DNA from: Paracoccaceae bacterium
GTDB lineage: Bacteria > Pseudomonadota > Alphaproteobacteria > Rhodobacterales > Rhodobacteraceae
Reading direction: 5' to 3'
NCBI GenBank assembly: GCA_023263735.1
Contig: JALQUQ010000043.1
Coordinates: forward strand, 1-12,960
DNA length: 12,960 nucleotides
Positions within the stretch are counted from its first letter, which is position 1, and every line of letters starts with the position of its first letter. The notes below the pieces were generated by a model. The model did no database searches and was not told the DNA's origin. It saw nothing but the letters and a program-made list of their open reading frames with translations. Both the position numbers and the translations under genes were made by a program. Below are positions 6,670-12,960 of the stretch, one piece after another.

Positions 6670-7418
6670 CCCGGGGCGCGCAGATCGGGAAGCCCGATCC
6701 CCGTAGCCCCAAAACCGCCATCGACCGCGATGGTTTGCCCCGTGACATAGGACGCACGGTCCGAGCAAAGGAAATGAATGACTTCGGCAATCTCGGCCTC
6801 GGTGCCATACCGGTTCAGGGGGATGGCATCATGATAGGCGGCGATGATGGCGGGCGAATGCACGGCCATGGCCAATTTGGTGCGCACCGGGCCGGGGGCC
6901 ACGCAATTGGCCCGAATGCCATATTCCCCCAGTTCGACAGCCTGTTGCTGCGTCAGATGCATGACGGCGGCCTTTGACGTGCCATAGGCCACACGAAGGG
7001 TCGAGGCCCGCAGACCGGAAATCGAGGCGATGTTGACGATCGCCCCACGACTTTTCTTGAGTGCGGGTGTTGCGGCGCGGGTCATCAGGAAAACGCCGTC
7101 CAGATTGGTTTCCATCACCCGGCGCCAGCGGGCGAAATCGGTCTCTTCGATGGGACCAAAATCTGCAACACCGGCATTATTGACCAAAGCGTCAATCCCA
7201 CCAAGCTGCTCTGAAATCGATTGAATGCAGGCGGAGGTCTCATCCTGATCCGACACATCCGCCACAAAGGAAAAAGCATTTTCCAAATGCGACGCCTCTT
7301 CCAGCAAGATGTCGGCATCGCGGTCAATCATGGCGACCTGCCAACCGTCCGCCAAGAACCGCTTGGTCGTGGCAAGCCCGATCCCGCGCGCCGCCCCAGT
7401 GATGACTGCCGTCTTCAT
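6657..7418 (-). CDS. Short-chain dehydrogenase/reductase (SDR), substrate unknown
   Basis: This is a classical SDR oxidoreductase of 253 residues with a Rossmann fold binding NAD(P)H. Motifs are complete: TGAARGIG (7-14) for the cofactor, NNAG (80-83), and the catalytic tetrad N105, S132, Y145 and K149 (YGTSK). D32, at the end of the second beta strand (AMIDRD), suggests a preference for NAD(H). The C-terminus contains YVTGQTIAVDGGFGATG, common in FabG-like and sugar or alcohol dehydrogenases. The start at 7418 is preceded by GAGGACATCGGGA. Its last 13 bp overlap the end of the convergent transporter gene. Nothing nearby fixes the substrate, and a link to sulfur metabolism would be speculation. 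Confidence 0.9.
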   Translation of the reverse strand: MKTAVITGAARGIGLATTKRFLADGWQVAMIDRDADILLEEASHLENAFSFVADVSDQDETSACIQSISEQLGGIDALVNNAGVADFGPIEETDFARWRRVMETNLDGVFLMTRAATPALKKSRGAIVNIASISGLRASTLRVAYGTSKAAVMHLTQQQAVELGEYGIRANCVAPGPVRTKLAMAVHSPAIIAAYHDAIPLNRYGTEAEIAEVIHFLCSDRASYVTGQTIAVDGGFGATGIGLPDLRAPGQSG

Positions 7419-7442
7419 TCCCGATGTCCTCTGCGCAATTCC

Positions 7443-7472
7443 CTGGGGGCAAGTTTAGGCGCTTGCCCCCAG
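7443..7472 (-). terminator. Strong GC-rich hairpin after the 216-residue secreted protein gene
   Basis: A perfect 11-bp inverted repeat, CTGGGGGCAAG (7443-7453) and CTTGCCCCCAG (7462-7472), surrounds an 8-base loop. It sits 20 bp past the stop of the gene ending at 7492, and 25 bp upstream of the SDR start. It lacks a T-run on either strand, so it is a terminator of the U-poor kind, a transcript-stabilising 3' hairpin, or an SDR leader structure. Confidence 0.55.
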
Positions 7473-7491
7473 TCCGGCACAGACTATCGCG

Positions 7492-8142
7492 TCAAGCCGA
7501 CCGCAGCACAACCAGATTGGTGCTGACCGCCACAGAGATGGAAGTGTAATGCACGTTCCGCCGAGTGGGAATTTCACCCGAGCGCAGAATGATCAGCGCC
7601 GTATCCTCGATCACCTTTTGCGCCGCGGCCCGGGCGACGGCGAGACGTTCCTTTTTGATCGGGCGCAGTCCGCCATCCACGATGGTCGCATCGGGTTTGC
7701 CCCTTTCGTGAATTTGCACAACCGGTTGGGTCAGATCCTGATTTTGGCGCACAATGCGATCCAGTTTGCGCGACGCATCCTCAAGCGCGGCTTTCACTCC
7801 TTTGTAATCGCCGTTTTCGGGAATGGAGTCCGCGATTTTCTTGTAATGAAGGCGCAGGCAGTCGATCTGATACAGTTCTTTCCCGAATTCCTTCTTGGGC
7901 GGAAAGACCAGCATGTCATTGCAGCCGCGCGTTGTGTCGTTCAGCGCTGTCACAATGGTGCTGGTCGACGCTTTCGACAGGGGGGCCAGGGTGACCTTTG
8001 GGATTGACATGTCATCACCGCAATGAGGGTGGCACGTATCAAAGGTTGTGGTCGTCTGCGCTTGCGCCCCGCTTCCGCCGAAAAGCGAAACAAAGGACAT
8101 CATCAGACCAACGAAAAGCACCCGAAATCGCAAAGCTAGCAT
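7492..8142 (-). CDS. Secreted protein of unknown function, paralogue of its upstream neighbour
   Basis: I do not recognise this family. The 216-residue precursor has a signal peptide ending near GAQA-QTTTT (residue 28). The mature protein has an N-terminal CHPHC pair (C37, C41), then C74 (TRGC) and C95 (YQIDC), a charged, probably helical middle (LHYKKIADSIPENGDYKGVK), and a strongly conserved C-terminus with ILRSGEIPTRRN ending in LVVLRSA. From YQIDC onwards well over half of its residues match the 233-residue protein encoded just upstream, and C74-C95 have the same 21-residue spacing there, suggesting a conserved disulfide. The ATG at 8142 follows GGGAGTTGAGAG. It lies 276 bp behind its paralogue, so it may have its own promoter. 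A role tied to the neighbouring caspase-like protease is inference. Confidence 0.8.
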   Translation of the reverse strand: MLALRFRVLFVGLMMSFVSLFGGSGAQAQTTTTFDTCHPHCGDDMSIPKVTLAPLSKASTSTIVTALNDTTRGCNDMLVFPPKKEFGKELYQIDCLRLHYKKIADSIPENGDYKGVKAALEDASRKLDRIVRQNQDLTQPVVQIHERGKPDATIVDGGLRPIKKERLAVARAAAQKVIEDTALIILRSGEIPTRRNVHYTSISVAVSTNLVVLRSA

Positions 8143-8173
8143 CTCTCAACTCCCTAATTCCAAAGGCAAACGA

Positions 8174-8207
8174 CCCATTTTCAGGATCGGGCCACGTTCA
8201 AAATGGG
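8174..8207. promoter_or_regulatory. Inverted repeat upstream of the 216-residue secreted protein gene
   Basis: CCCATTTT (8174-8181) and AAAATGGG (8200-8207) are perfect 8-bp arms with an 18-base spacer, 32-65 bp before the ATG at 8142. The geometry fits either a two-half-site operator or a 5' UTR hairpin. The rest of the 276-bp gap (8143-8418) holds an AT-rich patch near 8295-8345 that could contain a promoter, but I see no convincing -35/-10 pair. Confidence 0.4.
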
Positions 8208-8418
8208 CAAATGTCCGCCCCCGGCCGTGCGGCAAGCTATGTGATGGTGTCGAAGTAAAAAATTCGTCGTTCAAAGCAGACCGGAAGACCAACATAACAG
8301 CATTAATCATGCAGAAAGGAGTCAAATTTTGTGCAATCTTTAAAAGAGTTCCGGATGGTTCGGCGCAAGTCTGCGGAGGGTCAGAAAAGGCCTCGGGGCA
8401 GGGGGTTCCACCGCCACT

Positions 8419-9120
8419 TCAGGCAGAGCGTAGGACCACCAGATTGGAGGTTACTGCCTTTGCGATGCTTGCGTAGTGAATGTTGCGGCGGGTGGGAATT
8501 TCGCCCGATCGCAGGATCACAAGCGCGGTCTCTTGAATGATGGCCGCTGCCGCCCGATTGGCAGCATTCAACCGGTCGGCCTTGATGGCGCGCACCGACC
8601 CTGCAACGGGGGCCTCTGGTTTCCCACGTTCGCGAATGTCAAGAACGGCCGCCGAGCGATCTTGATTGGCAACTACGATCTTTTCCAACTCTCTGGACGC
8701 ATTTTCCAAAGCCGCCTTTACGTCTCGATAATCGCCATTGCCGGGGATTTGTGCCGCGATCCGCTTGTAATGCAGCTGGATGCAGTCAATCTGATAGGCG
8801 CGCAGATTCAGATCGCGCGCTGACGAGACCGGTTGCGGATCGGTGCAGGCCCGGTTGGTGTCGTCGACGGCCTTGACCACAACACTGGTTGCAGACTGAG
8901 AAATCGGCACCAAGGGGATCGTCGGGTCCGTGGTCGGACTGCCGCAATCCGTGCAGGGATCGACAGTTCCCCCCCGCGTTGGTGCCGGAGGGTCCGCTGG
9001 GATGGAACTGCAATCCGGCGGGCAGGTCGACCCAGAGCTTTGCGCCAGCGAACTGCCGCAAGAGAAGGCCGTAAACAGCAAGAAGGCCGCCAAGAATGCC
9101 CAGACGCGCGACGTGAACAC
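8419..9120 (-). CDS. Secreted cysteine-rich protein of unknown function, paralogue of its downstream neighbour
   Basis: I do not recognise this family. The 233-residue precursor starts with GTG (9120) preceded by GGGAAAACAATC and has a signal peptide ending near LAQ-SSG (residue 27). Seven cysteines are visible: C21 in the signal region, CPPDC (33, 37), CTDC (56, 59), C92 (NRAC) and C113 (YQIDC). The 30-70 region is Pro/Cys-rich and longer than in the 216-residue paralogue. From YQIDC to the end the two proteins align almost without gaps, sharing GNGDYRDVKAALENASRELE-type helices, RERGKP, ILRSGEIPTRRN and the terminal LVVLRSA. It begins 18 bp after the stop of the caspase-like gene, in the same reading frame, so both are very likely one transcript. 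Function is unknown. Confidence 0.82.
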   Translation of the reverse strand: MFTSRVWAFLAAFLLFTAFSCGSSLAQSSGSTCPPDCSSIPADPPAPTRGGTVDPCTDCGSPTTDPTIPLVPISQSATSVVVKAVDDTNRACTDPQPVSSARDLNLRAYQIDCIQLHYKRIAAQIPGNGDYRDVKAALENASRELEKIVVANQDRSAAVLDIRERGKPEAPVAGSVRAIKADRLNAANRAAAAIIQETALVILRSGEIPTRRNIHYASIAKAVTSNLVVLRSA

Positions 9121-9138
9121 GATTGTTTTCCCGGATGA

Positions 9139-10686
9139 TTACTCGATCAGGCCAAACGCCTTGCGAAGACTCTTGACCGTGCCTTTACCAAACGACCCGT
9201 CAAGACCGCCCGAATAGAAGCCCATGTCCTTTAACTTTGCCTGCAATGCAATGCGCGTTTCGCGTTTGAACGAAGCGGATTGGTTGCTCAGCGCCTCGAG
9301 TGCCTTTTCGCTGCCGCCCCGAAGACCCTGATACAGATATTCGGCAGCTTCGGCAGACCCGGCCCCCGGAATGAAGCCGTGATCGATATAGCCCGCCACA
9401 TTGAACTGCGCCTCGGGTTGGCCAAGATCGGCAGCCCGACGAAACTGCTCCAGCGCGCCCAATTGATCCATCGGAAAGCCCAATGATCCGGTGAACATGA
9501 AGTATCCGATTTCATTGATCGCATCGGGGAAATTCTGCGCTGCTGCGGAATTGTACAGCTCGACCGCCTTTTTCAGATCGGTCTCAACGCCGATGCCCTT
9601 TTCGTAAAGACGCGCCAACTCGAACTCGGCTTCGGGTGAGCCCGTTTCGACAGCCTTGATCAAAAATTCGGCACCCTCTGTCGGATTGTAGCTGGGAGAG
9701 TCAGGATAGAGCCGAATATATGCCATGCCCAACAAAGAGCGCTGATCCCCGGCCTTTGCCAGTTCCAGCATTTGCGCTTCTTGATCCGGGCGAATTTTCG
9801 ACCATGCCTCGGCCGGATTGCTGGCATTCAGTTCCTGAAACTGCTCGGGCGTTCCGGCAAGATAAAAGGGTACCCCGGGAAGGGAGCCATAGGTGTTTGG
9901 CTCCTGTTTGTTCTGTGTGGATTTCATGACTTCGTCCCGGACCTGACGGAACATCAAGCTGATCTCAAGCCCGGGTTGCACCAGCTTTTCTGCCAAAGCC
10001 GTGGCAAAGGGGCTGTTCGCGCCGTTGCCGTCCAAAGCCGTTGACCCGTCACGCGCGGCATAGGCAACCAAGGTTCCACGGTCAGGGCTGGGCACGGACA
10101 TCCCCGCCGCTGCGGCAAGGCCCCGAGAGGCTTCGGCCTCTGCCGTGGCCGCAGGTTGGGCATCTGTCGTCACAGCCGAAACCTGGCGCGGCCCACTTCC
10201 CGCATCGTCAGTCAGGCCGCCGCCAAACGGGTTGTTCCGGCACGAGTCCAGAACCACGATCCGCATCTTGCGCGCCTTGTCGACCGTGGCCAAAAGCTGG
10301 TCAAGCTCGATCGCCTGATCGAACAGATCGGCATTCGAAGAGATCTTCGCATCGACCGGTATCAGAAAGTTTTTGCCTTCGACCGAAACGCCATGGCCCG
10401 CAAAATAGATCATCGCCAGATCAGCGGTTTCAGACCGAAAGGAAAAGTCGGCCATCGCTTTCAGAACTTCGGCACGCGGGCGGTCCACAAGTGTGGTCAC
10501 GGTGAACCCAATACCCGTCAATTTGTCGGAGATCAGTTGCGCATCCCGCGATGTGTTGCGCAGCTTTGACACCGCCGCATAATCCGCCATCCCGATCACC
10601 AGCGCGACACGATCCGGCGCCGCAAAGGCTGCCGAAGTCATCACGAACAACGCAGCGATCATCATCGCAATTCGGGTGCGGAACAT
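9139..10686 (-). CDS. Exported caspase-like peptidase (C14) with Sel1 repeats and a peptidoglycan-binding-like tail
   Basis: The 515-residue protein has a signal peptide (FRTRIAMMIAALFVMTSAAFA), then a caspase p20-like domain from RVALVIG (27) to about 160. The catalytic dyad is H98 in YFAGHGVS and C149 in VVLDSCRNNPFGG. An Ala/Pro-rich insert (about 160-205) precedes a p10-like part (RGTLVAYAARDGS to VPFYLAG, 203-278). Residues 300-460 hold Sel1-type TPR repeats (AEFELARLYEKGIGVETD, AQFNVAGYIDHG). The last 40 residues (ALQAKLKDMGFYSGGLDGSF) resemble a peptidoglycan_binding_1 domain. I prefer the ATG at 10686; a GTG at 10743 would put 19 extra residues before the signal peptide. Such orthocaspases usually cleave after Arg or Lys. 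It heads an operon with the secreted protein that starts at 9120; its substrate and trigger are unknown. Confidence 0.9.
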   Translation of the reverse strand: MFRTRIAMMIAALFVMTSAAFAAPDRVALVIGMADYAAVSKLRNTSRDAQLISDKLTGIGFTVTTLVDRPRAEVLKAMADFSFRSETADLAMIYFAGHGVSVEGKNFLIPVDAKISSNADLFDQAIELDQLLATVDKARKMRIVVLDSCRNNPFGGGLTDDAGSGPRQVSAVTTDAQPAATAEAEASRGLAAAAGMSVPSPDRGTLVAYAARDGSTALDGNGANSPFATALAEKLVQPGLEISLMFRQVRDEVMKSTQNKQEPNTYGSLPGVPFYLAGTPEQFQELNASNPAEAWSKIRPDQEAQMLELAKAGDQRSLLGMAYIRLYPDSPSYNPTEGAEFLIKAVETGSPEAEFELARLYEKGIGVETDLKKAVELYNSAAAQNFPDAINEIGYFMFTGSLGFPMDQLGALEQFRRAADLGQPEAQFNVAGYIDHGFIPGAGSAEAAEYLYQGLRGGSEKALEALSNQSASFKRETRIALQAKLKDMGFYSGGLDGSFGKGTVKSLRKAFGLIE

Positions 10687-10834
10687 CGAAAATCCAATAA
10701 AAAGAAAGATGATTTTCCCAAGACCATGAAACTCGGGGCCCACCTTGTCAAGTTTCGCGCGTAAGCCGGGACGCTCAGGTCACCCCGCTGCATCGCACGA
10801 AATTGTGAGCGATTGAAATCTGCGTAATGGAACA

Positions 10835-10945
10835 ATGCTGATGGTCGAATGGATCAAGGAACATGTCGTGGATGTGAACCGGATTTCTTTGCCTTTGGGC
10901 TTGGGTGCGCCATCCTTGAATTGGATAAAGGGAGTTGAGCGATGA
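10835..10945 (+). CDS. Possible 36-residue ORF translationally coupled to msrP
   Basis: A 36-codon ORF begins at ATG 10835, with GGA five bases upstream (a second ATG is at 10841), and ends in a TGA that overlaps the msrP ATG as ATGA. The peptide starts [14 protein letters not shown] and ends LNWIKGVER; it has no signal peptide, no cysteine and no family I know. G/C occurs at 22 of 36 third codon positions, which is inconclusive. It may be a leader peptide coupling ribosomes into msrP, or a chance ORF, since msrP has its own good GGGAG ribosome-binding site. Confidence 0.3.
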   Translation: MLMVEWIKEHVVDVNRISLPLGLGAPSLNWIKGVER

Positions 10946-11853
10946 AATTTTCAAACGGACTGAAATGGTCAGACGTGACCCCCCGCGCAGATTGGCTCAA
11001 TCGGCGTCAGTTGATCGCCTCGGCGGCGGCGCTGTTGGCCACGCCCGCCTTGGCAAAGATCGAAGCGGCCAAAAGCATCTACTCCACGGATGAAGAGCCG
11101 AACACCTTTGATCAGATCACAAGCTACAACAACTTTTATGAATTCGGCTACGACAAGGCCGATCCTGCCCGCTATTCCTCGCGCTTCACGGTCGATCCGT
11201 GGTCCATTCAGATCGACGGTTTGGTCGACAAGCCGGGGACCTATGATCTTTCCGACATCCTGAAAGGCGTGGCCCTGGAGGAACGCATCTACCGGTTCCG
11301 CTGCGTCGAGGCTTGGTCGATGATCGTCCCATGGATCGGTTTCGAACTGAAAACCTTGTTGGACCGGGTTGGTGTGCAGTCTTCCGCCAAATACGTCGCG
11401 TTTGAAACCATTGTCCGGCCCGAAGAAATGCCGGGCCAAGAGGCTGGTTTGCTGAATTGGCCCTATCGGGAGGGGCTTCGCCTTGATGAAGCGATGAATC
11501 CGTTGACCATTCTGGCAACCGGGCTTTATGGCGAGCCGATGCCCAAACAGAACGGCGCGCCAATCCGGCTGGTCGTCCCTTGGAAATATGGCTTCAAGTC
11601 GATCAAGTCGATTGTCCGGATCAGTCTGGTCGCCGATCAGCCAAAGACCACGTGGCAGATGCAAAATGCGCGGGAATACGGGTTCTATTCCAACGTGAAC
11701 CCAAAGGTTGACCACCCGCGTTGGAGCCAGGCCAGCGAACGCCGCGTGGGGGCTGGCATCTTTGCCGGGCGTCAGGACACTCTGATGTTCAATGGCTATG
11801 CCGATCAGGTTGCCGCGCTTTACGCCGGACAAGACCTGGCAAAGGATTATTGA
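10942..11853 (+). CDS. msrP: MsrP, periplasmic molybdopterin-dependent methionine sulfoxide reductase catalytic subunit
   Basis: MsrP (formerly YedY) reduces methionine sulfoxide in periplasmic proteins using a mono-oxo molybdopterin cofactor, with electrons from MsrQ. The 303-residue precursor carries a Tat signal ([21 protein letters not shown]). Family motifs follow: NNFYEFG (63-69), the molybdenum ligand C121 in [17 protein letters not shown], and [14 protein letters not shown] near residue 215, all in the sulfite-oxidase/YedY fold order. The length is normal. The ATG at 10942 follows GGGAG with a 7-base gap. The stop overlaps the msrQ start (TGATG). It is transcribed divergently from the caspase-like gene across about 250 bp, where I see no convincing promoter boxes. 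Confidence 0.96.
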   Translation: MKFSNGLKWSDVTPRADWLNRRQLIASAAALLATPALAKIEAAKSIYSTDEEPNTFDQITSYNNFYEFGYDKADPARYSSRFTVDPWSIQIDGLVDKPGTYDLSDILKGVALEERIYRFRCVEAWSMIVPWIGFELKTLLDRVGVQSSAKYVAFETIVRPEEMPGQEAGLLNWPYREGLRLDEAMNPLTILATGLYGEPMPKQNGAPIRLVVPWKYGFKSIKSIVRISLVADQPKTTWQMQNAREYGFYSNVNPKVDHPRWSQASERRVGAGIFAGRQDTLMFNGYADQVAALYAGQDLAKDY

Positions 11854-12482
11854 TGGACCGCCTCAATCAATGGCTTCGCCGGGTGCCGACTGCGGTCGTT
11901 TGGGTTCTAGGCGCCTTGCCTTTCTGCTGGTTGATCGCTCAGGCCGCCACAAATCAACTTGGTCCGGATCCGGTCAAGGCGATCGAGCTCTCCTTGGGTC
12001 TCTGGGGGCTCCAGTTCCTGATCGCATCACTTGCCATCACCCCCATCCGGATTCTGGGTATCAACCTGCTCAAGTTTCGCCGCGCCTTGGGCGTCTATGC
12101 CTTCCTTTACGTCATGGTCCATTTTCTCGCATGGATGATCCTCGACATGGGGCTGCGTCTGGATGAAGTGCTGCGCGATCTGACCCGACGCCCCTACATC
12201 ATCGTAGGCATGATCGGCCTACTGGCCATGCTCCCCCTCGCCTTGACCTCAACCAATGCCGCGATCCGGTATTTGGGGGGCGCGCGTTGGCGCAGCCTCC
12301 ATCGCCTCGCCTATCTCGCGGGTCTGGCCGGTTCGGTCCATTTCATCCTCCTCGTAAAGGGGTGGCAGGCAGAGCCTTTGATATATGCTCTGGCCCTTCT
12401 TTGCTTGCTCCTCCTGCGACTGCCGCGGGTCAAGATCGGGCTCCGTGCCCGCGGCAAATCCCGCGCGCCGCAAAGGGTGTGA
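11853..12482 (+). CDS. msrQ: MsrQ, heme b membrane subunit supplying electrons to MsrP
   Basis: MsrQ (formerly YedZ) is an inner-membrane b-type cytochrome of the ferric-reductase-like family that passes electrons to periplasmic MsrP. The 209-residue protein has about six hydrophobic helices. Likely heme-ligand histidines are H90 (YVMVHFLAWM), H150 (WRSLHRLAYLAG) and H163 (SVHFILLVKG). The family signature LGINLLKFRRALGVYAF is present at residues 68-84. The ATG at 11853 shares one base with the msrP stop, and AAAGGA lies 7 bases upstream, so translation is coupled. The frame is open upstream inside msrP, but this start gives the standard N-terminus. The C-terminal tail is basic. The next feature downstream is an rRNA operon. 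Confidence 0.96.
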   Translation: MDRLNQWLRRVPTAVVWVLGALPFCWLIAQAATNQLGPDPVKAIELSLGLWGLQFLIASLAITPIRILGINLLKFRRALGVYAFLYVMVHFLAWMILDMGLRLDEVLRDLTRRPYIIVGMIGLLAMLPLALTSTNAAIRYLGGARWRSLHRLAYLAGLAGSVHFILLVKGWQAEPLIYALALLCLLLLRLPRVKIGLRARGKSRAPQRV

Positions 12483-12509
12483 AGCAGGAAAATGAAGTGA
12501 TTCCATTAA

Positions 12510-12532
12510 AAAACATTTAATATCAATGTTTT
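12510..12532. other. AT-rich inverted repeat between msrQ and the rRNA promoter
   Basis: AAAACAT (12510-12516) and ATGTTTT (12526-12532) are perfect 7-bp arms with a 9-base loop, in an AT-rich block (about 12500-12545). The stem is too AT-rich for an efficient terminator. Its place upstream of the candidate rRNA promoter suits an UP element or a Fis-type binding region, but this is inferred from position only. No other terminator is visible after msrQ. Confidence 0.35.
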
Positions 12533-12577
12533 GATAAAATTCTTTGCACTGTCATCGTCCTTTTGTGTTTTTGTGTC

Positions 12578-12606
12578 TTGCGCTGGATTGTTGAGTTGCT
12601 TAGAGA
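12578..12606 (+). promoter_or_regulatory. Candidate rRNA operon promoter
   Basis: TTGCGC (12578-12583) and TAGAGA (12601-12606) are separated by exactly 17 bp, downstream of an AT-rich block and about 340 bp upstream of the 16S start. This is a plausible sigma-70-type promoter for the rRNA operon. Transcription would begin near 12613. No transcript data can be seen in the sequence, and the TTGACA at 12717 is a rival. Confidence 0.5.
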
Positions 12607-12945
12607 GCGTTTCACCGACGGGGACGACGGAAGTTGGCTTGGTTGGGTGGAAGGATCGGATGGCGCGGGATCGCTGGTAGAACAGCGGCTCTGTGGTTTT
12701 TTTGTCCTTTGGCTCTTTGACATTGATGGAAATGAAGGGATATGTGGGCGGTTTGGGCGCATCGGCGTCTGACTGTTTGCATATCGGCCTAGTAGGGGAG
12801 ACCCGATGATCTAGGTGTCAGCTTCACGGTTTGTGGGTCACGTTACTTTGGTAACTTGGCACATGAATTGTAAGAGACTTGGTGCGAGACGCATCAAGCA
12901 GATGTGCGAAGGTTCGACGTCAAGGACAGCGTAGAGATACGCTTT
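12607..12945 (+). other. rRNA operon leader region with boxA-like element and hairpins
   Basis: No protein gene is supported here. GGCTCTTTGACA (12711-12722) resembles the boxA antitermination signal. Its TTGACA, followed after 18 bp by TATGTG (12741-12746), could instead be a second promoter. GTTAC-TTTG-GTAAC (12842-12855) is a short hairpin. GCGTA-GAGA-TACGC (12929-12942) is a hairpin with a GNRA-type loop directly before the 16S start, probably part of the precursor processing structure. Confidence 0.6.
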
Positions 12946-12960
12946 CAACTTGAGAGTTTG
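12946..12960 (+). rRNA. rrs: 16S rRNA, first bases only (continues beyond the window)
   Basis: The last 15 bases, CAACTTGAGAGTTTG, match the 5' end of alphaproteobacterial 16S rRNA, which continues with ATCCTGGCTCAG in known genes. The exact first base cannot be set from sequence alone. The leader elements upstream support this call. Confidence 0.88.

Noticed and set aside
9040..9080. Lipoprotein signal (lipobox) in the 233-residue secreted protein at C21
   Set aside because: The residues before the cysteine are AFS, without the leucine-type residue expected at -3. A signal peptidase I site after LAQ fits better.
10969..11832. A 287-codon minus-strand ORF
   Set aside because: It is a shadow of msrP; the sense strand has a Tat signal, a molybdenum-ligand cysteine and a good ribosome-binding site.
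12510..12532. Rho-independent terminator of msrPQ
   Set aside because: The stem is almost entirely A/T and no U-run follows on the plus strand, so it is listed only as an inverted repeat.
12563..12772. A 69-codon plus-strand ORF, and a 79-codon minus-strand ORF over the same region
   Set aside because: They sit in the promoter and leader of the rRNA operon, lack a ribosome-binding site and have low-complexity products. Such ORFs are often over-annotated near rRNA genes.
1..12960. CRISPR arrays, tRNA genes, insertion sequences or attachment sites
   Set aside because: No regularly spaced repeats, tRNA-like cloverleaf, transposase motifs or direct-repeat boundaries were seen on either strand.

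Overview
The window comes from an alphaproteobacterium, most probably a Rhodobacteraceae (Rhodobacter/Roseobacter group) member. The signs are GC-rich DNA, a sox thiosulfate-oxidation cluster in the alphaproteobacterial gene order, clear alphaproteobacterial versions of the proteins, and a 16S rRNA 5' end of the CAACTTGAGAGTTTG type at the right edge. Genus and species cannot be fixed from this sequence alone.

Layout. (1) Positions 1-4708, minus strand: soxV-soxW-soxX-soxY-soxZ-soxA-soxB, with soxB cut by the left edge. (2) Positions 4794-6669, plus strand, divergent from soxV: soxS, soxR (ArsR-family dithiol repressor) and a YeeE/YedE (TsuA-like) membrane transporter. (3) 6657-7418, minus: an SDR oxidoreductase whose 3' end overlaps that of the transporter. 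(4) 7492-10686, minus: a secreted caspase-like (C14) protein with Sel1 repeats and a peptidoglycan-binding-like tail, followed by two paralogous secreted proteins that I do not recognise. (5) 10942-12482, plus: msrP-msrQ, the periplasmic methionine sulfoxide reductase system, possibly preceded by a translationally coupled 36-codon ORF. (6) 12483-12960: promoter and leader of an rRNA operon, ending in the first 15 or so bases of 16S rRNA.

How the genes work together. SoxXA joins thiosulfate to the C-terminal cysteine of SoxY in SoxYZ; SoxB removes sulfate hydrolytically. SoxV passes cytoplasmic reducing power through the membrane to periplasmic thioredoxins (SoxW, SoxS), which keep the SoxYZ cysteine active. 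SoxR carries two cysteines 66 residues apart, as in SqrR/BigR sulfane-sulfur sensors. AT-rich dyads lie in both places where SoxR sites are known in related clusters, the soxS-soxV and soxW-soxX intergenic regions. The YeeE-type transporter behind soxR is a good candidate for thiosulfate or sulfur uptake. MsrPQ repairs oxidised methionine in the periplasm, where most of the Sox machinery works.

The least explained part is the caspase operon. The protease and both partners carry export signals. The two partners share an almost invariant C-terminal half with Arg-rich motifs, and a cysteine pair at identical spacing. This is the best candidate in the window for an undescribed system.
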